Positions 5,675-8,495 of a stretch of 8,495 nt of DNA are shown in pieces. Where the stretch lies: contig NZ_CAJPOU010000050.1 of NCBI RefSeq assembly GCF_905372335.1, positions 1-8,495 on the forward strand. The letters run 5' to 3'. How positions within the stretch are numbered: position 1 is the stretch's first letter; every line of letters starts with the position of its first letter. The position numbers and the translations under genes are program-made. Source of the DNA: Streptococcus sp. A12 (lineage in GTDB: Bacteria > Bacillota > Bacilli > Lactobacillales > Streptococcaceae). The notes under the pieces were generated by a model, which saw only the letters and a program-made list of their open reading frames with translations, was not told the DNA's origin and did not search any database.

Positions 5675-6250
5675 ATGAAACTTCTTGAATCTTATAATGG
5701 TAAAGACTTGCCAAGGTTGGAAACTGAGCGTTTGATATTGCGTCAGCGAACGGCAGATGATGTAGAGGATATGTTTGCTTATGCTGGTCTGCCTGAAGTC
5801 TGTTATCCAGCTGGATTTCCTCCTGTAGATAGCTTGGAAGCAGAGCGTGACTATTTTGAAAATCGCTATTTTGAAAATTTAAAAAAGAAGGAACTTCCGT
5901 CTGGCTATGGCATTACAGTTAAGGGGGATGACCGAGTCATTGGCTCTTGTGACTTCAATCACCGTCATGAGGACGATGTTTTTGAAATTGGCTACCTCCT
6001 GCATCCAGATTATTGGGGGAAGGGCTATGTGCCAGAAGCTGTTAGTGCTTTGATAGAAGTTGCTTTTACCGTCCTTAAACTCCACAAGGTTGAAATTCGA
6101 TGTTTTGATTACAATAAACAAAGTCAGCGAGTTGCTGAGAAGCTTGGTTTCACCCTTGAAGCTCGCATCAGAGACCGCAAAGATGCACAAGGCAATCGCT
6201 GTGCAGAGTTGGCTTATGGATTGCTGAGGAATGAGTGGGAGGCGGATTAA
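5675..6250 (+). CDS. GNAT acetyltransferase, RimJ/RimL type (copy 1)
   Basis: This 191-residue N-acetyltransferase is of the RimJ/RimL-like branch of GNAT, which transfers acetyl from acetyl-CoA to protein N-termini or small amines. The family opening LETERLILRQRTADD is at 15-29. DFNHRHEDDVFEIGY is at 93-107, and the acetyl-CoA pyrophosphate loop WGKGYVPEA at 114-122. The C-terminal NKQSQRVAEKLGF (147-159) is the typical substrate and CoA edge. The ATG at 5675 has a clear AGGAG (5664-5668). It is the first gene behind the T-box, so its expression should rise when the cognate tRNA is uncharged. It is a paralogue of the GNAT gene at 6643-7212, roughly two thirds identical by eye and nearly identical over the last 40-50 residues. 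The substrate is unknown; ribosomal protein or tRNA-linked acetylation is conceivable but not shown. Confidence 0.9.
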   Translation: MKLLESYNGKDLPRLETERLILRQRTADDVEDMFAYAGLPEVCYPAGFPPVDSLEAERDYFENRYFENLKKKELPSGYGITVKGDDRVIGSCDFNHRHEDDVFEIGYLLHPDYWGKGYVPEAVSALIEVAFTVLKLHKVEIRCFDYNKQSQRVAEKLGFTLEARIRDRKDAQGNRCAELAYGLLRNEWEAD

Positions 6251-6656
6251 GCATTATCAACGGTTCATCGTCAACATCCCTGATGAAAACTTTATGATGG
6301 AGATGGAGCAGGCTGGTTTTATTAGCCATCGGGAGAAATTGAAACACCTAGGGCTTGACTACGAGATTTCTGAACGGACTCAGACTCCGATTTTGAAGGC
6401 TTGTCCAGTCGCATTAGATTACCAGGTGGATCGGATTATCGAGGAAGATGGCATCTGTCATATCTTTGCTAAGATTCTTGAGCGACTGGCTGATCCAGAG
6501 CTCTTAGATGACAAGGGGCATTTTAAAAATGACCGTTTTGCGCCGACTTACTTTATGGGGGACGGCCATCAGCGCGTTTACCGCTATCTAGATGACCGAG
6601 TCGATCCCATGGGGAGCTTTATCAAGAAAGCGAGGAGGAAGAATGACAAGAGCTGA
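6231..6656 (+). pseudogene. 5'-truncated flavin reductase family gene (FMN-binding split barrel)
   Basis: The 141-residue frame matches the C-terminal two thirds of flavin reductase-like proteins: the FIVNIPDENFM strand (12-22), EKLKHLGL, PILKACPVALDYQVDRII (53-70), HIFAKILERL, and the ending FAPTYFMGDGHQRVYRYLDDR...GSFIKKARR. Family members are about 200 residues. Here some 70-80 N-terminal residues, including the first part of the FMN-binding barrel, are absent. A TGA at 6225-6227 closes the frame just upstream. The first ATG lies within the last codons of GNAT copy 1 with no proper ribosome binding site, and homology seems to begin at about residue 6, right at the GNAT stop codon. This looks like a deletion or recombination junction. 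The rest of the frame is intact, so a translated stub, perhaps by reinitiation, cannot be excluded, but FMN binding is doubtful. Confidence 0.7.
6633..6638 (+). promoter_or_regulatory. Shine-Dalgarno deciding the start of GNAT copy 2
   Basis: AGGAGG four bases before ATG 6643. An upstream in-frame ATG at 6592 lacks such a signal, and its extra 17 residues are encoded within the flavin reductase frame and have no counterpart in copy 1. Confidence 0.85.
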
Positions 6657-7212
6657 ACTGCCAGAACGAATCGAAACCGAGCGTCTAGTCTTACGAGTCC
6701 GTACCGTGGAGGATGCTGAGGATATCCATGCTTACACCAGTCTTCCAGAAGTTTCTTACCCAGCAGGTTTTCTACCTGTCAAGACCTTGGAAGATGAGAT
6801 TTATTATCTGGAGCATATCCTTCCTGAGCGTAATGAAAAGGACAATCTCCCAGCTGGCTATGGCATTGTCGTAAAAGGAACAGATAAGGTTATCGGCTCT
6901 GTTGATTTCAACCATCGCCACGAAGACGATGTGCTGGAAATTGGCTATACCTTGCATCCAGACTATTGGGGTCGAGGCTATGTGCCTGAAGCAGCGCGTG
7001 TTTTGATTGGTTTAGCTTTTAAAGAACTGGAGCTTCATAAGATAGAATTGTCTTGCTTTGGCTACAATCTCCAAAGTCAACGAGTCGCTGAGAAGCTTGG
7101 TTTCACCCTTGAAGCTCGCATAAGAGACCGCAAGGATACCCAAGGCAACCGCTGTGACGATTTGAGATATGGCTTGCTGAGGAGTGAGTGGGAGGACGGT
7201 AATAACTGTTAG
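6643..7212 (+). CDS. GNAT acetyltransferase, RimJ/RimL type (copy 2)
   Basis: This is a 189-residue paralogue of the GNAT at 5675-6250. It has the same landmarks: IETERLVLRVRTVEDAED at 10-27, DFNHRHEDDVLEIGY at 88-102, the acetyl-CoA loop WGRGYVPEA at 109-117, and NLQSQRVAEKLGF at 142-154. The middle (about 45-70) differs most, which is where substrate contacts are expected in this fold, so the two copies may act on different targets. The start overlaps the end of the truncated flavin reductase by 14 bases, as in a tightly packed operon. The C-terminus is extended by a short GNNC tail relative to copy 1. With copy 1 it lies between the T-box and valS and should be under the same tRNA control. 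The substrate is unknown. Confidence 0.9.
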   Translation: MTRAELPERIETERLVLRVRTVEDAEDIHAYTSLPEVSYPAGFLPVKTLEDEIYYLEHILPERNEKDNLPAGYGIVVKGTDKVIGSVDFNHRHEDDVLEIGYTLHPDYWGRGYVPEAARVLIGLAFKELELHKIELSCFGYNLQSQRVAEKLGFTLEARIRDRKDTQGNRCDDLRYGLLRSEWEDGNNC

Positions 7213-7215
7213 TTG

Positions 7216-7240
7216 AACTGTTCGATAATTTCGAACAGTT
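7216..7240. repeat. Perfect 10-bp inverted repeat at the boundary of the AT-rich gene
   Basis: AACTGTTCGA (7216-7225) and TCGAACAGTT (7231-7240) are exact complements around TAATT. It starts three bases after the GNAT copy 2 stop codon and just before the AT-rich gene. No T-run follows, so it is not a standard terminator. An operator, an RNA-processing hairpin or an insertion scar are all possible. Confidence 0.6.
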
Positions 7241-7266
7241 GGGACTTATTAAAGAATTTCGAAAGC

Positions 7267-7273
7267 GAGGTGA
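7267..7273 (+). promoter_or_regulatory. Shine-Dalgarno deciding a TTG start for the membrane protein
   Basis: GAGGTGA is well placed five bases before TTG 7278. The longer reading from TTG 7239 has no ribosome binding site and would start inside the inverted repeat. Confidence 0.75.
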
Positions 7274-7277
7274 AAAA

Positions 7278-8084
7278 TTGGAAACAAGCCAGATTATTAC
7301 TTTGATCAGTGGAGCTGGTATAGGAGCTGTCCTAAGTGCATTTTTAACCTTCATAAATAGTAGCAAAAAGAATAAACTTGATTTTATAACTAAAGAGCGT
7401 TCAGAGTGGAGGAGAGAAATTAAGTCAATTATAGTTGATTTATTAGGTGGAAATAATCGAACTTCTGCAATAAAAAGACTTGAAACACAGCTAAATCCGT
7501 ATGGGAGATATATCTCTAAAGAAGATAGATATAACTTTTACATGAATGATGGCCATATTTGGGAGTTGGTTGATAATTTTGATTATTCTAATCAAAGTGT
7601 AAAATTATTAACTAAATATCTAGAAATACTTTTAAAATATGATTGGGAAAGATCAAAACGTGAAATAAAAGTCGATGTTTTTAATAGTTTTGTATACTTT
7701 ATTCTTATTATCGGCTCTTTATCCAATTCTCTCTTAATACTCTTTAAAATAAACGATTTAAGTCAAAGTATAGTTCTTGCGATATCCTCTTATATTATGG
7801 TAGCTGGTATATTCTTTCTTGAAAAAGTTACTAGGAATTTTAAAAAAAAGCTTATACGTAATAATATTTATATTATGCTACTTTCTCTATCTATGTATTA
7901 TAGTATAGAAGGGCTATTATATTGGGTAATCCCTCGTGTAAAAATGGATTTAAATAGTTCTCTTGTCACACTTTTGATATCAGTATTAATAATGAGTATA
8001 GAATTCAAAATTTTTATAAATACTAATAGTGAGGAAGAAAATTATATGAACCTAATTGATTATATTAAAAACAATTTAAATTAA
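7278..8084 (+). CDS. AT-rich gene for a five-span membrane protein of unknown function
   Basis: I do not recognise this 268-residue protein. From TTG 7278 it begins with a hydrophobic segment (about 6-26, [16 protein letters not shown]) followed by [17 protein letters not shown] (33-49). This single-anchor plus ITKERxxWR layout recurs in uncharacterised membrane proteins of accessory regions. A charged, helical cytoplasmic part (about 30-132) follows, then four further hydrophobic spans at about 135-156, 164-181, 196-218 and 228-247, and a short acidic tail. There are no cysteines and no catalytic motif. Base use is unlike all neighbours: the 60-base line from 7861 has 13 G/C, against 32 in the line from 7081. 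Codons such as ATA, TTA, AAA and AGA dominate. It lies in the valS operon with no visible promoter of its own, and its stop codon overlaps the valS ribosome binding site. Recent horizontal gain is likely. Confidence 0.8.
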   Translation: METSQIITLISGAGIGAVLSAFLTFINSSKKNKLDFITKERSEWRREIKSIIVDLLGGNNRTSAIKRLETQLNPYGRYISKEDRYNFYMNDGHIWELVDNFDYSNQSVKLLTKYLEILLKYDWERSKREIKVDVFNSFVYFILIIGSLSNSLLILFKINDLSQSIVLAISSYIMVAGIFFLEKVTRNFKKKLIRNNIYIMLLSLSMYYSIEGLLYWVIPRVKMDLNSSLVTLLISVLIMSIEFKIFINTNSEEENYMNLIDYIKNNLN

Positions 8085-8095
8085 GGAGAACACAC

Positions 8096-8495
8096 ATGTC
8101 TAAAGAACTTTCACCTAAATACAATCCAGCTGAAGTTGAGGCTGGTCGTTACCAAAAATGGCTTGACGAAGATGTTTTCAAGCCTTCAGGCGATCAAAAG
8201 GCTAAGCCTTATTCGATCGTTATACCACCACCAAACGTTACAGGTAAACTTCACCTTGGTCACGCTTGGGATACAACTTTGCAAGATATCATCATCCGTC
8301 AAAAACGCATGCAAGGTTTTGATACACTTTGGCTTCCTGGTATGGACCACGCCGGGATTGCCACTCAGGCTAAGGTTGAGGAGCGCTTGCGTGGTGAGGG
8401 TATCAGTCGTTACGACCTTGGTCGTGAGAAATTCCTCGACAAAGTCTGGGAATGGAAAGACGAATATGCCACTACTATCAAGGAACAATGGGGCA
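8096..8495 (+). CDS. valS: Valyl-tRNA synthetase, N-terminal part (runs off the window)
   Basis: The open frame from ATG 8096 continues to the window edge and gives the first 133 residues of a class I aminoacyl-tRNA synthetase that charges tRNA-Val with valine in the cytoplasm. [19 protein letters not shown] (41-59) holds the HIGH signature as HLGH (53-56), and [14 protein letters not shown] (78-91) is the characteristic ValS stretch after it. The PPPNVTG context separates ValS from IleS and LeuS. The full protein should be roughly 880 residues, so the editing domain, KMSKS loop and C-terminal coiled coil lie outside. AAGGAGAA (8083-8090) provides a strong ribosome binding site that begins in the stop codon of the preceding gene. 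No promoter or T-box lies directly upstream, so it presumably depends on the T-box at 5465-5655. Confidence 0.97.
   Translation, partial: MSKELSPKYNPAEVEAGRYQKWLDEDVFKPSGDQKAKPYSIVIPPPNVTGKLHLGHAWDTTLQDIIIRQKRMQGFDTLWLPGMDHAGIATQAKVEERLRGEGISRYDLGREKFLDKVWEWKDEYATTIKEQWG

Noticed and set aside
6592..6642. 17-residue N-terminal extension of GNAT copy 2
   Set aside because: It is out-of-frame reading of the flavin reductase remnant, has no counterpart in GNAT copy 1, and the AGGAGG-led ATG at 6643 is clearly better.
7216..7240. Rho-independent terminator of the GNAT genes
   Set aside because: The stem is good but is followed by GGGACTT rather than a T-run, and valS beyond it appears to need read-through.
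7239..7277. Membrane protein start at TTG 7239
   Set aside because: It begins within the inverted repeat without a ribosome binding site, and the extra 13 residues are polar. TTG 7278 has GAGGTGA at the right distance and puts the hydrophobic segment at the N-terminus.
5675..8084. Insertion sequence or integrative element between the T-box and valS
   Set aside because: There is no transposase, integrase or terminal repeat pair, and I saw no matching direct repeats at the two ends of the AT-rich gene.
8186..8488. Antisense frame over valS
   Set aside because: It runs opposite the conserved HLGH region of valyl-tRNA synthetase and is explained by it.

Overview
The window looks like the chromosome of a low-GC Gram-positive bacterium, most likely an oral or viridans-type Streptococcus. 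The reasons are the protein families present (a YgaC/UPF0374-type DUF402 protein, RecX and an RlmD-type 23S rRNA methyltransferase side by side, a DUF1912-like 84-residue protein), the AGGAGG-type ribosome binding sites, the extended -10 (TGN-TATAAT) promoters and the T-box ahead of valS. The species cannot be fixed from the sequence alone.

Layout. (1) 1-1403, minus strand: recX followed by a DUF402 nucleotide-phosphatase-like gene with its own promoter, which has a perfect 16-bp palindrome lying in its spacer. (2) 1404-1560: a compact divergent promoter region. The rightward promoter places its -10 so close to the next gene that the mRNA should be leaderless. (3) 1561-4884, plus strand: rlmD, a short decayed reading frame with two in-frame TAG codons, a DUF1858 gene and a DUF438/hemerythrin/PAS gene that overlap by one base, and a DUF1912-type gene. 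The middle pair looks like a cytoplasmic redox or gas sensing module. (4) 4885-5413: a promoter, a roughly 90-nt foldable leader, and a small Lys/Ala-rich protein ending in a helix-hairpin-helix domain. (5) 5430-8495: a promoter and complete T-box riboswitch with its intrinsic terminator, then two paralogous GNAT acetyltransferase genes flanking a 5'-truncated flavin reductase remnant, then a strikingly AT-rich gene for a five-span membrane protein, and finally the start of valS (cut by the window edge).

How it works together. There is no promoter or second T-box that I can see directly before valS, so the T-box at 5465-5655 is the likely valine-responsive switch for valS. It sits about 2.4 kb upstream and so would also control the acetyltransferases and the AT-rich membrane protein. 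The gene remnant, the shared near-identical 3' ends of the two GNAT genes, the 25-bp inverted repeat at 7216-7240 and the composition jump at about 7240-8084 together mark the T-box-to-valS interval as a site of repeated rearrangement and gene gain. That interval is the most interesting part of the window. I see no CRISPR array, tRNA, rRNA, transposase or phage gene.
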